A stretch of DNA of 40,338 nt from Tissierellia bacterium. Lineage in GTDB: Bacteria > Bacillota > Clostridia > Tissierellales > Peptoniphilaceae. The stretch's first letter is position 1. Every line of letters begins with the position of its first letter. The stretch spans positions 1-40,338 of the forward strand of contig JAUNUQ010000014.1 of assembly GCA_030538075.1 (NCBI GenBank), in the 5' to 3' direction. Position numbers and translations under genes: made by a program. This document shows positions 31,236-39,396 of this stretch, in pieces. The notes beneath the pieces are model-generated. The model was not told where the DNA came from. It saw nothing but the letters and a program-made list of their open reading frames with translations, and did not search any database.

Positions 31236-31982
31236 ATGGATTCTCAACCGATCATTGCCATCCAAGACCTATGTTTCAGCTATGGAAAAAACCAAGTACT
31301 GCGTCATGTGGACTTGACGATTCATCGTGGAGAATTTGCGGCCATTATCGGTGCCAATGGAGCGGGAAAGAGCACCCTGGTCAAGTTGATCCTTGGAGAA
31401 CTGCTTCCCGATTCTGGATCCGTTCGGCTCTTTGGTCAGCCCCCCCAGGACTCCAAAGAACTGGATAAGATCGGCTATGTCCCCCAGACAGGCCTGCGCA
31501 ACAACGCGGCTTTTCCTGCCAATTCCCTGGAGATCGTCTATGCCAATCTCTATACAAAGACAAAAAATCCCTTTATCTCAAAGCAGCCTTATCGGGAACG
31601 AGCAATGGAGGCCCTGCGCTCCGTCGGCATGGAGGGATACGCAGATAATCGGATCGGCGAACTCTCTGGGGGGCAGCTCCAGCGAGTGCTCCTCGCGAGA
31701 GCACTTGTCAACGACCCAGAGCTCATCATTCTGGATGAGCCCACCACAGGCGTTGATAAAGAGGCCAGCCAGGCCTTTCATCAGCTCCTCCACGAGCTCC
31801 ATCGACAAAAGCCCATCACCATTCTCACCGTCACCCACAACCTCTCCGGAGTCGTGGACTATATCGATCGGACTTTTTGTGTTGGAGAGGGCTATGCACT
31901 AGAGCTGACGAAAGACCAGATCCATCTCGAACTCGCTCATCGCCATCAGCATCCACCCAACCGCGGACAGGAGGAAAAATAA
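31236..31982 (+). CDS. znuC: Zinc ABC transporter ATP-binding protein
   Basis: A 248-residue ATPase: Walker A 'GANGAGKS' (39-46), Q-loop 'YVPQTG', signature LSGGQ (143-147), Walker B 'LIILDEPTTG' and H-loop 'TVTHNLSGV'. It energises ZnuB. The ATG follows directly after the znuA stop, and the binding site AGGAGG lies inside znuA. Confidence 0.95.
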   Translation: MDSQPIIAIQDLCFSYGKNQVLRHVDLTIHRGEFAAIIGANGAGKSTLVKLILGELLPDSGSVRLFGQPPQDSKELDKIGYVPQTGLRNNAAFPANSLEIVYANLYTKTKNPFISKQPYRERAMEALRSVGMEGYADNRIGELSGGQLQRVLLARALVNDPELIILDEPTTGVDKEASQAFHQLLHELHRQKPITILTVTHNLSGVVDYIDRTFCVGEGYALELTKDQIHLELAHRHQHPPNRGQEEK

Positions 31983-32782
31983 TGCTCATCTTCCAATACA
32001 GTTTTATGATCCGAGCATTTATCGTCGGAATCCTATTGGCCACAGTCATTCCCTGCATCGGCGTAGTGCTGGTTCTGCGCAGGCAATCTATGATGGGAGA
32101 TGCCCTCTCCCATGCCTCCCTCGTCGGCGTCAGCGCAGGGCTCCTCACCGGGACAAACCCCGTAGTAGGCGCCGTCATATCCACCTTTGTGGCCTCCCTC
32201 ACCATCGAAGGGGTGCGCAAGCGGATTCCTGATTACGCTGAGATGTCCATCGCCATCATCCTGTCCATGGCCCTTGCACTCTCCGGAATCCTCTTTAGCT
32301 TTCTGGGCAATGCCACGGGATTTAATACATTCCTCTATGGGAGCATTGTCGCCATCAGTGATTTCGAACTGTATCTCGTCATGGGAATCAGCTTGATCAT
32401 CCTGTTGGGCTTTACCCTAAATTACCAGGAATTCTTCTATCTGGCATTGGACGAGCGAAGCGCTCGCTTGGCGGGCATCCCCATTCGCCGCACAGCCCTT
32501 CTCTTCACGATATTTACCGCATTGACAGTATCCGTCGCCTCTAGGACCATAGGCGTCTTAATGGTCTCTTCCATGATGGTTGTGCCCGTCGCCGCGTCCA
32601 TGCAGCTCTCCAAGAGCTTTTGGCAAACCACCTTGTACGCCATCCTAATCGCAGTATTTTCCATGATCGCAGGGCTGTTTCTGTCCTTTTATTGGGATTT
32701 GAAACCCGGCCCCACCGTCGTCATGGTCTGTATCTTCTGCTTCTTAGCATCCACGCTGATCCGATGGAGGAGAGATGCATGA
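31982..32782 (+). CDS. znuB: Zinc ABC transporter permease
   Basis: A 266-residue ABC-3 family permease with about eight helices. 'RQSMMGDALSHASLVGVSAGLLTG' is the conserved coupling region of this family, and 'LDERSARLAGIPIRRTALLFTIFTALTVSVASRTIGVLMVSSMMVVPVA' the second. The start codon overlaps the znuC stop (TAATG), with GGAGG just upstream. The open frame reaches further upstream, but nothing there is conserved. Confidence 0.93.
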   Translation: MLIFQYSFMIRAFIVGILLATVIPCIGVVLVLRRQSMMGDALSHASLVGVSAGLLTGTNPVVGAVISTFVASLTIEGVRKRIPDYAEMSIAIILSMALALSGILFSFLGNATGFNTFLYGSIVAISDFELYLVMGISLIILLGFTLNYQEFFYLALDERSARLAGIPIRRTALLFTIFTALTVSVASRTIGVLMVSSMMVVPVAASMQLSKSFWQTTLYAILIAVFSMIAGLFLSFYWDLKPGPTVVMVCIFCFLASTLIRWRRDA

Positions 32783-33231
32783 AAAATCACAATGAAAGGA
32801 CCTATTACGCCTCCCTCCCCTTTCGGATGACGGGCAAGCGTAAGAGGATCCTCGAGATGATCCAGTCTTCTGCTACTCCACTCAGTGCCGCGAAGATCTA
32901 CGAGGGCTTACTCCTTCAAGAAGATGGCATATGGCTCTCCACCGTTTATCGCGCCTTGGAACTCTTTGAGGAGCATGGTCTGATCCAGAGGGAAACCCTC
33001 CCCGGCACAGAAGAGACCGTCTACATTGCCGCTGGCCCCATCCACCGCCACTATGGCCTATGTATCCAATGCCAAAAGATATTCGATATCGAGAACTGTC
33101 CGATGGAGACCTACACCCCCAAATTCGAAGACGAGAGCTTTCAAGTCCTAGAGCACCGTTTCACCGTATTGGGGCTTTGTGGGAATTGCAGTCACCACAG
33201 TAGAAGGGAATCGAGCCCTCCAAAAGAATGA
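32779..33231 (+). CDS. zur: Fur-family metalloregulator, probably Zur
   Basis: A 150-residue regulator with the N-terminal winged helix 'PLSAAKIYEGLLLQEDGIWLSTVYRALELFEEHGLIQRE', the family block 'HRHYGLCIQCQKIFDIENCP' and structural-zinc cysteines C95xxC98 and C134xxC137. The ATG overlaps the znuB stop (ATGA). Genomic position at the end of a zinc importer operon and the large palindrome at the operon promoter point to Zur rather than Fur or PerR. The last residues are variable and charged. Confidence 0.88.
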   Translation: MKNHNERTYYASLPFRMTGKRKRILEMIQSSATPLSAAKIYEGLLLQEDGIWLSTVYRALELFEEHGLIQRETLPGTEETVYIAAGPIHRHYGLCIQCQKIFDIENCPMETYTPKFEDESFQVLEHRFTVLGLCGNCSHHSRRESSPPKE

Positions 33232-33258
33232 TCCGTTGAGCAACAAGTCAAATGTCAA

Positions 33259-33294
33259 AGGGACAATAAAGAGAAAATCCTCATTATTGTCCCT
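33259..33294. terminator. Bidirectional terminator after the zinc operon
   Basis: AGGGACAATAA / TTATTGTCCCT, a perfect 11-bp stem with an A-rich 14-nt loop, followed on the plus strand by ACTTTTATC. It separates the zinc operon from the convergent CPBP gene. Confidence 0.82.
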
Positions 33295-33315
33295 ACTTTT
33301 ATCTATGTAGATATT

Positions 33316-34095
33316 CTAACTCCCCAGCTTTAATAGACCCGTCCTTTGGTTCTTCACCACTAGTACAATAGCAGCCACCGGAACCAAGATCATCCAGATC
33401 AGAAAGAATGCGACCTGTCCCCCTCCTTCAAGCAGGAGACTCGGCATATACATCCCCCATATATTCGATAGAGCATGTAGGATGATCGGATAGATCAGCT
33501 TCCCCGTCTTCACCATCACAAAGCTCCATACGAGTGCAAGGATAAAAGTGTAGAAAACTGCGCTAAATCCTTGGGATAAGACATGGGGAAGGGCAAAGAG
33601 CAGAGAGCTCCAGATGATCGCCGTTTTCTCTCCCAGGGGGAGCAGCCTTTCTAAGATTAGCTTTCTAAAAACCCACTCTTCTGCAATGGGATTGAAAATC
33701 AACAAGAGAAAAGCATAAAATAGAGGATAAGTATCCATTTGTGAGGCGAGGGGGTTCTCTTGAATCGGCGTAATCAGCATCATCACAAGGTTCATACCCA
33801 CCATTACCAGCATGCTCAGTCCCGATTGGATAATAAAAAGCCGAAAAAAATCTCCAATAGAAATGTCAATTGTCCTCTGGATCTCAACTCTTTCTACTCT
33901 TTGTAGTAGCATATAAAAGGGCAATATGCAGATTCCATAGGGCACAACGATGCTCGATACCATAATGACCAGCAGCTGGGGGATCTGTTGATCAAACATC
34001 GGCATCAGCCATGCCTTATATCCTTCAAACAGTCCCCTCCAGACGATTAAACATATAGCGATATAGACAATCTTTCGTATCTTCTCTCTTTTCAT
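33316..34095 (-). CDS. CPBP-family intramembrane metalloprotease
   Basis: A 259-residue membrane protein with seven to eight helices. The CPBP (Abi/CAAX protease) motifs are present: 'NPIAEEWVFRKLILERLLPLG' (EExxxR), 'LLFALPHVLSQGFSAVFYTF' (FxxxH) and 'YPIILHALSNIWG' (HxxxN). Bacterial members cleave membrane-anchored substrates or confer self-immunity to bacteriocins; the substrate here is unknown. The frame extends to 34119, but GGAG precedes the ATG at 34095. It stands alone, with no bacteriocin gene seen beside it. Confidence 0.9.
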   Translation of the reverse strand: MKREKIRKIVYIAICLIVWRGLFEGYKAWLMPMFDQQIPQLLVIMVSSIVVPYGICILPFYMLLQRVERVEIQRTIDISIGDFFRLFIIQSGLSMLVMVGMNLVMMLITPIQENPLASQMDTYPLFYAFLLLIFNPIAEEWVFRKLILERLLPLGEKTAIIWSSLLFALPHVLSQGFSAVFYTFILALVWSFVMVKTGKLIYPIILHALSNIWGMYMPSLLLEGGGQVAFFLIWMILVPVAAIVLVVKNQRTGLLKLGS

Positions 34096-34219
34096 CACAA
34101 TCTCCTTATCCAATACCATGGCAATACGATGCTATTTAAAAATCATATCAAAGGGAAAGAACTATCATTCGCAGTTTATGTAAATTGGGTGTAAATGTAA
34201 GGATCTCAACCCAAAAAAA

Positions 34220-34243
34220 GGCAGACTCCCAATGGACTCCGCC
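34220..34243 (-). terminator. Terminator of DUF6483 gene
   Basis: On the minus strand GGCGGAGTCC-ATTG-GGAGTCTGCC with one mismatch and one G-U pair, followed by seven Ts, 28 nt after the stop. Confidence 0.75.
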
Positions 34244-34270
34244 TCAAGTTTTAGAAAACTACCTTCACAT

Positions 34271-34645
34271 TTATTCTCCGTATATATTCAGCCCATAGAG
34301 CTTACTAATCCTTTTTAGTCCCTCGAAAATCCGTGCTCTAGAATATCCCGCCTCTTTCAATTCCTCGTCGGTCAGCTCATTTAGCTTCACATAGACTCCA
34401 ACAACTGCATATAGATCCGCCTCTGGATCCTGCTCTATCAGACAGTCCACCGCCTCTTCCGCCTCCAACAGCCTTCGACCTTCAATCAGCTCAAATATCT
34501 CCTTGTAAGCGGGGTTATTCCGATAAGAGCTTTCCTCCAGCTCCATCATCTGCGCCGTAACCCCTCGCTTCCCCGTGATAAAAAAGATCAGAGTATTGAC
34601 CATCCTCTCGATCTGCTGCATCATCCAATCTTGTTTATAGATCAT
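34271..34645 (-). CDS. DUF6483 family protein
   Basis: A 124-residue soluble helical protein starting 'MIYKQDWMMQQIERMVNTLIFFITGKR'; the N-terminal helix and the 'LLEAEEAVDCLIEQDPEADLYAVVGVYVKLNELTDEEL' core resemble DUF6483, a TPR-like small family common in Clostridia. GAAAGGAG lies before the ATG. No function is known; it lies alone between its terminator and the A+T-rich sugar operon. Confidence 0.72.
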   Translation of the reverse strand: MIYKQDWMMQQIERMVNTLIFFITGKRGVTAQMMELEESSYRNNPAYKEIFELIEGRRLLEAEEAVDCLIEQDPEADLYAVVGVYVKLNELTDEELKEAGYSRARIFEGLKRISKLYGLNIYGE

Positions 34646-34714
34646 CGTATGCTCCTTTCCTCTTCCTTTTTTGGATGAATTAAAAGTTTGCGACTTGCCA
34701 AAATCATAAAATTG

Positions 34715-35662
34715 TTAAGACTTTACAACTTTTGACCTTATCGCAATTGTGATTATTAATAATGCACCGAATAGAAACTGCTCCAAGTATTTCGAATATC
34801 CAAGTAAGTTAAATCCATTCGATATGATTGCGAATATCAAAACACCTAATACAGCTCCGATAATATTTCCAGATCCTCCATTCACATCTACTCCTCCTAA
34901 AATCGAAGCCGATATCGATTGAAGTACTAAGCTACTGCCAATATCTGCCCTTCCTGTAGATATCCTTGAAGTTAAGATAAAAGATACGATAAAAGACATG
35001 AGGGCTGTAAATAGATATACATAGACAAGGTTACGACTCACGTCTATACCACAATATCTAGCCGCTTCTTTATTATTTCCAATAAGGTGTAAGTGACGTC
35101 CCCATCTTGTTTCCTCTAATAGCACTTTACTGCTTAGTATCACTACAATTAAAATGAACGCCTGCGATGGTATGCCAAAGAATCGAAGGTAAGCAATATT
35201 GGAAAAATATTCAGGTAGACCAGAAATTGCTGTGCCCTTCGAGAATATTAAGCTAACGCCCATAATCAGAGTTGATGTGCCTAATGTTGTCAATAGAGGA
35301 TTTATCTTGAAATATCCAATTATGATCCCATTTAGAAAGCCAAAGAAAAGCAAGATGATCAATGTAATGATCATAATAAAAGGCAACGAGAGCTCTGCAA
35401 CTAGCATCAACGAAATACATATGGTACCTAATCCAACTAATGATCCCATAGACAGATCAAAACCACCAGATAGTATGCAAATGCTCATCCCTATCGTAAT
35501 AATACAAAGCTCCGTCATCTGAATTACCAGCTGAGTAATATTCTCAATACTAAAAAAATTAGAACTCTTTGAAGCTATATAGGATACTAATAAAACGAGT
35601 ATGACCATTAAATACATATTTTTGGTCTTTTTAATTCGTCTTTTCAATATATCGATATTCAT
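34715..35662 (-). CDS. Sugar ABC transporter permease (RbsC/RhaQ/LsrD-type), second
   Basis: A 315-residue permease of the BPD_transp_2 family with about ten helices; 'LCIITIGMSICILSGGFDLSMGSLVGLGT' and 'SISASILGGVDVNGGSGNIIGAVLGVLIFAIISNGFNLLG' are the standard motifs. It is last in the operon, 13 nt after the other permease. Base composition is A+T-rich like the rest of the operon. Together with the ATPase and substrate-binding gene it makes a full importer of the rhamnose/autoinducer-2 architecture (two unlike permeases plus a dual-domain ATPase). Confidence 0.9.
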   Translation of the reverse strand: MNIDILKRRIKKTKNMYLMVILVLLVSYIASKSSNFFSIENITQLVIQMTELCIITIGMSICILSGGFDLSMGSLVGLGTICISLMLVAELSLPFIMIITLIILLFFGFLNGIIIGYFKINPLLTTLGTSTLIMGVSLIFSKGTAISGLPEYFSNIAYLRFFGIPSQAFILIVVILSSKVLLEETRWGRHLHLIGNNKEAARYCGIDVSRNLVYVYLFTALMSFIVSFILTSRISTGRADIGSSLVLQSISASILGGVDVNGGSGNIIGAVLGVLIFAIISNGFNLLGYSKYLEQFLFGALLIITIAIRSKVVKS

Positions 35663-35675
35663 GACTTCCTTCTTT

Positions 35676-36647
35676 CTAATGACTTCTGGCTTGTCTCAAG
35701 TTCCCAGATGAAGATAAAATTGACAAGAGAATCAGCAGCCCTGTTGCAAAATGCTGATAATACAATGGTACCTGCATAAAGATCATCGCATTATTAATCA
35801 AACCAATAGTGATCACACCTAGGCAAGTCCCCAATACATTGGCTAGGCCACCGGTGATTTTATTACCACCAATAATTGCTGCCGCTACAAGTAACATCTC
35901 GTACCCCCCACCTGCTGCCGGTTGTGCGCTCCCCAGTTGTGCTACTGATAAGCAACCAGCTATTCCAATAAGGGAGCCATAAAGCGAAAATGCCAATAAA
36001 TACATTCGATCTGGACGGATGCCTATTCGGATAGCACCCTCTCTGTTATTTCCATAAGCCAGAATAGTCTTTCCCCAAAATGTATATCGGAAGAAACAGA
36101 ATATTATCCCCATTGAAATCATCCATAAATAGGTTGAAAGATGAATTCCAATAATCCTATGGGAAGCGATGCCAGTATACCATTTCGGTAAGTTTGTGAT
36201 CCATGATCCGTTCGTAACAAAGAAGAGTAATCCACGCATCATGCTCAATGTGCCAAATGTGACGATTACTGCTGGCAGCTTGATACTTGCTATGACTAGA
36301 CCATTCAGTGCTCCAATGCATATCCCGATGAGCATTCCTCCGATCAGAACGATTATCACACTTTGTATTCCAATCCCATCGAGAAAGATTATGAATGTAC
36401 TTACAGCGATCGTGACCATTGCGAATAGAGCTCCTATTGAAACATCAATGCTTCCCGTTGAGAGGGCTATCGTCATACCAATTGCTAAAACGCCCATAAT
36501 ACTATTGTTATTTAAGATGTTCAGCAAATTCTTAACTGTGAAAAACTGTGGAGTGATTAGCGAGATAATAATTACTAATATAGTAATAAGAATAAGCAGA
36601 ACGAAATTTCTTCTAGTCTGGAAGCTAAACTCCTTCTTATGTTTCAT
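35676..36647 (-). CDS. Sugar ABC transporter permease (RhaP/LsrC-type), first
   Basis: A 323-residue permease paralogous to the next one, with 'IMGVLAIGMTIALSTGSIDVSIGALFAM' and 'EMLLVAAAIIGGNKITGGLANVLGTCLGVITIGLINNAMIF'. The ATG overlaps the ATPase stop (ATGA), so translation is coupled; no good ribosome binding site is needed. Two different permease chains point to a heterodimeric translocator. Confidence 0.9.
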   Translation of the reverse strand: MKHKKEFSFQTRRNFVLLILITILVIIISLITPQFFTVKNLLNILNNNSIMGVLAIGMTIALSTGSIDVSIGALFAMVTIAVSTFIIFLDGIGIQSVIIVLIGGMLIGICIGALNGLVIASIKLPAVIVTFGTLSMMRGLLFFVTNGSWITNLPKWYTGIASHRIIGIHLSTYLWMISMGIIFCFFRYTFWGKTILAYGNNREGAIRIGIRPDRMYLLAFSLYGSLIGIAGCLSVAQLGSAQPAAGGGYEMLLVAAAIIGGNKITGGLANVLGTCLGVITIGLINNAMIFMQVPLYYQHFATGLLILLSILSSSGNLRQARSH

Positions 36648-38134
36648 TGAGATAACATCCCTTTCCGCAATATTTTTTCAATATCTGTCTGGTTTGCTGC
36701 CATTCTCTGTACAATTCGACCGCTATTCATTACAATGACATTATCTGAGAGGCAGCACAATTCATTCAGATCTGAGGTAATAATGATAACGCTGGATCCG
36801 CTATTTGCCAACTCTTTGAGAATTCTATGAATCTCTGCCTTTACAACTACATCTACCCCACTAGTTGGTTCATCCACAATAAATATTTTGGAATTGGTAT
36901 TCAGCCATCTGCTCAATAGTACTTTTCTTTGATTTCCACCACTCATTTTATAAACATTTATCTGTTCATCCGTTGGTTTTATTCTTAACTTATTGATGGA
37001 TTCTGTTGCCATTTCATACTCTTTTACTCTGTCTATTAAACCAAATCGATCAGCCAAATTAGAAATACTGCTCGCAGAGATATTCGTTGCAATATTATGC
37101 TTCATAAACAAACCAAATTCTCGCATCTCTTCAGGAATATAGCATATCCCAAGTTCCATCGCTTTCGCTGGAGAAGTAATCTCTACCTTGTCATCATATA
37201 AAAAAACTTCACCACGGTCTGCTCTTCTCAAGCCAAATAAAGTCTGTGCCACTTCACTCATCCCTGACCCCAACAACCCTGTTATACCCAATACTTCTTT
37301 CTCATGAAGTTCAAGAGCAATCTCATGATATAAACCGTCAATTGTAATATCCTTGACGGTCAATACTACATTTCCCAACCTCTTCTGTACTTGATTTGAA
37401 ACTCTCTCTTGGGAATCTCCGGCCATCATATGTATTATGCTATCAATGTCAGCATTAGAAGCATCGAACGTATCGATCAAGACTCCGTCTCTAAGTACTG
37501 TAATTCGATCTGAAACATGTAAAACTTCCTCAAGTTTATGAGAAATATAGATAATGGAAACTCCTTTTCCCTTTAATACTTCAATCACGCGATATAATGA
37601 TTCTATATCCTTTTCCGAAAGAGCTGAGGAGGGCTCATCCATAATGAGGACCTTAGGTGTATTTACGATACTTCGAGCTAAGTAAACTAGCTGCTGCTGT
37701 CCAATACTAAGCTCCCCAAGAGTTTGGGCTATATCGAAGTCTTCGCAGCCAATTTTTTTCAATACTTCTTTCGCAATACTTTCAGACTTCTTTTTTCTAT
37801 AAAACTTATCTTTCACATTACCTATGACAATATTCTCAACAATACTCAGATCAGGAAACAAGTTGATATCTTGATGAATAACGGATATCCCTTGCTCTTT
37901 CGAAATGATTGGATTCAACGCTGAGTATGCTTTTCCATTTATCGATATGCTGCTACCTTTATCTGGAAGAATTACCCCCGTCAAGAGTTTGACCATCGTA
38001 CTCTTACCAGCCCCATTTTCCCCTACAATAGCATGAACTTCACCTTCTCGAAGATTAAAGTTAACCGATCTTAAAACCGTCACTCCTGAATAACTCTTAC
38101 TCAGATCTTTCGTTTCAATAATGTAGTCTTTCAT
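36644..38134 (-). CDS. Sugar ABC transporter ATPase with two ATP-binding domains
   Basis: A 496-residue tandem ATPase of the RbsA/MglA/LsrA class. Domain 1 has Walker A 'GENGAGKS' (38-45), signature 'LSIGQQQLV' and Walker B 'VLIMDEPSSALS'. Domain 2 has a degenerate Walker A ('GLLGSGMSEVAQ', no GKS), 'MSGGNQRKVLLSRWL' and 'IFIVDEPTSGVD', the normal asymmetry of this class. The frame is open to 38272, but GGAG stands 6 nt before the ATG at 38134, right where homology starts. It is 32 nt downstream of the methyltransferase-like gene. Confidence 0.92.
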   Translation of the reverse strand: MKDYIIETKDLSKSYSGVTVLRSVNFNLREGEVHAIVGENGAGKSTMVKLLTGVILPDKGSSISINGKAYSALNPIISKEQGISVIHQDINLFPDLSIVENIVIGNVKDKFYRKKKSESIAKEVLKKIGCEDFDIAQTLGELSIGQQQLVYLARSIVNTPKVLIMDEPSSALSEKDIESLYRVIEVLKGKGVSIIYISHKLEEVLHVSDRITVLRDGVLIDTFDASNADIDSIIHMMAGDSQERVSNQVQKRLGNVVLTVKDITIDGLYHEIALELHEKEVLGITGLLGSGMSEVAQTLFGLRRADRGEVFLYDDKVEITSPAKAMELGICYIPEEMREFGLFMKHNIATNISASSISNLADRFGLIDRVKEYEMATESINKLRIKPTDEQINVYKMSGGNQRKVLLSRWLNTNSKIFIVDEPTSGVDVVVKAEIHRILKELANSGSSVIIITSDLNELCCLSDNVIVMNSGRIVQRMAANQTDIEKILRKGMLSQ

Positions 38135-38166
38135 AGTCACTCCAAACTCCAAGTTCATCCATCTCG

Positions 38167-39237
38167 CTAGGCAGATGCCTTTTTCCCAATCTTTGCATTT
38201 TTCCCATAAGTCCTTGCCGTATCTAACATCGCAATAATATTTTCTGGATTTGTGCCCACAGGTATTTGACATCCAGGTGCTAAGGCATATCCGTTAGGGC
38301 TATCGATGGCAATGTCAATACACCTTTTACTCTCGGCAATCACTTCCTCTTTTGTCCCTTGGTAGAGTGTTTCGACAGGTTTAATATTCCCAATTATCAT
38401 CAGCCTATCGCCGATCGCTTCTCTTAGTTCTGATAAATCCTCGACATTATCTACACTAAAGCTGCTGATATTTAGCAACGGTAAATACTCCCAAATCGCT
38501 TTTGTTTTTCCACAAATATGCAGGGATGGCTTCTTTCCGGTTATTCTAATAATCCCATCCACTAATTCACTTAAAAAGGGCAACGCATACTTATGGAATG
38601 TTGCTTTACTCATTAGACTCATGGATGCAACTGGATCACCTATGCCAATAGGGATGCCAAATTCTCTATGAACAGCTTCTACATATACCAGATTGCTTTG
38701 CACGCTTAAATCTAATACTTTCCAAACGCCTTCCGGGTTTTTTCGAATATCCTTCATCAATCGCTCTGTTCCAATGATTGACGCTGCTACACTCATCGGA
38801 CCAGCAATTCCTGCTGACACATTGGCCTCATCATCTACCGCCTCTAATGTTAATTCCATTGCGTTTAATAAAATGGGCAGCCTTCCATCCTTATAGGGGT
38901 TAATCACATCAAGACCATCAATATCTGAATAGTCTTTGATTGATGGTTCTGTCAACATACATAGATTATCTTGAGGATAAGCAACCTTTGCGCCCAAAGC
39001 TTCGCCAATTCCTTTCAGCCCTGTTGATATATCAACACCATCGCCTTGAAACATCTTAAATGTCTCTATTTCTACATGACTTAGCTTTTTCGGATCCCAA
39101 TAATATTCTGATAGTTTTACATCAAATAAAGATGCCCCTGATTCTCCCAACAAAGGAAAACAAGGTAATCGGTCCACCTCTTTTCCTTCAACATAAGCTT
39201 TCATTCTTTCTTTCGATGTCATTTTGTCGTGAAACAT
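38167..39237 (-). CDS. MtaA/CmuA-like zinc methyltransferase (UroD superfamily)
   Basis: A 356-residue TIM-barrel protein of the uroporphyrinogen decarboxylase superfamily. Unlike HemE it has the zinc motif H240-x-C242 ('SLHICGKT') and C323 ('ALAPGCQIP') used to activate a thiol in MtaA/CmuA methylcobamide methyltransferases. 'GAIDIS'-like 'GDGVDISTGLKGIGEALGAKVAYPQD' and 'SAGIAGPMSVAASIIG' fit that group. AAGGAG is 6 nt before the ATG at 39237. It sits between the binding-protein gene and the ATPase gene, so it probably acts on the imported compound or methyl group. No corrinoid protein or second methyltransferase is in the window. True substrate unknown. Confidence 0.82.
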   Translation of the reverse strand: MFHDKMTSKERMKAYVEGKEVDRLPCFPLLGESGASLFDVKLSEYYWDPKKLSHVEIETFKMFQGDGVDISTGLKGIGEALGAKVAYPQDNLCMLTEPSIKDYSDIDGLDVINPYKDGRLPILLNAMELTLEAVDDEANVSAGIAGPMSVAASIIGTERLMKDIRKNPEGVWKVLDLSVQSNLVYVEAVHREFGIPIGIGDPVASMSLMSKATFHKYALPFLSELVDGIIRITGKKPSLHICGKTKAIWEYLPLLNISSFSVDNVEDLSELREAIGDRLMIIGNIKPVETLYQGTKEEVIAESKRCIDIAIDSPNGYALAPGCQIPVGTNPENIIAMLDTARTYGKNAKIGKKASA

Positions 39238-39268
39238 AGTGTTCTCCTTGTTCATATGGAAAAGAGCT

Positions 39269-39313
39269 CGTATCTCTTAATTGAGGATACGTTTATCTAG
39301 ACGCTCCTGTCTA
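39269..39313 (-). other. Two small hairpins between binding-protein and methyltransferase genes
   Basis: CGTAT-CTC / GAG-ATACG with a bulged C (39269-39291), and TAGAC / GTCTA (39298-39313). They lie in the 159-nt gap. In ABC importer operons such hairpins often attenuate or stabilise messages after the binding-protein gene; neither has a clear T tract. Confidence 0.4.
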
Positions 39314-39396
39314 AGTGTAGATACAAGCCCTTGCTTCTCTTTTAATCTAAGTGTATTAAGTAAGTATTTCTAGATATTATAAATTTTGATCATTTA

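Noticed and set aside
36644-38272. Longer N-terminus of the ABC ATPase from 38272
   Set aside because: The extra 46 residues are Cys/Lys/Trp-rich without homology, and the ATG at 38134 has a ribosome binding site and begins the conserved domain.
38167-39237. Heme biosynthesis HemE (uroporphyrinogen decarboxylase)
   Set aside because: The zinc-binding His-x-Cys and C-terminal Cys are those of MtaA/CmuA methyltransferases, and no heme genes are nearby.
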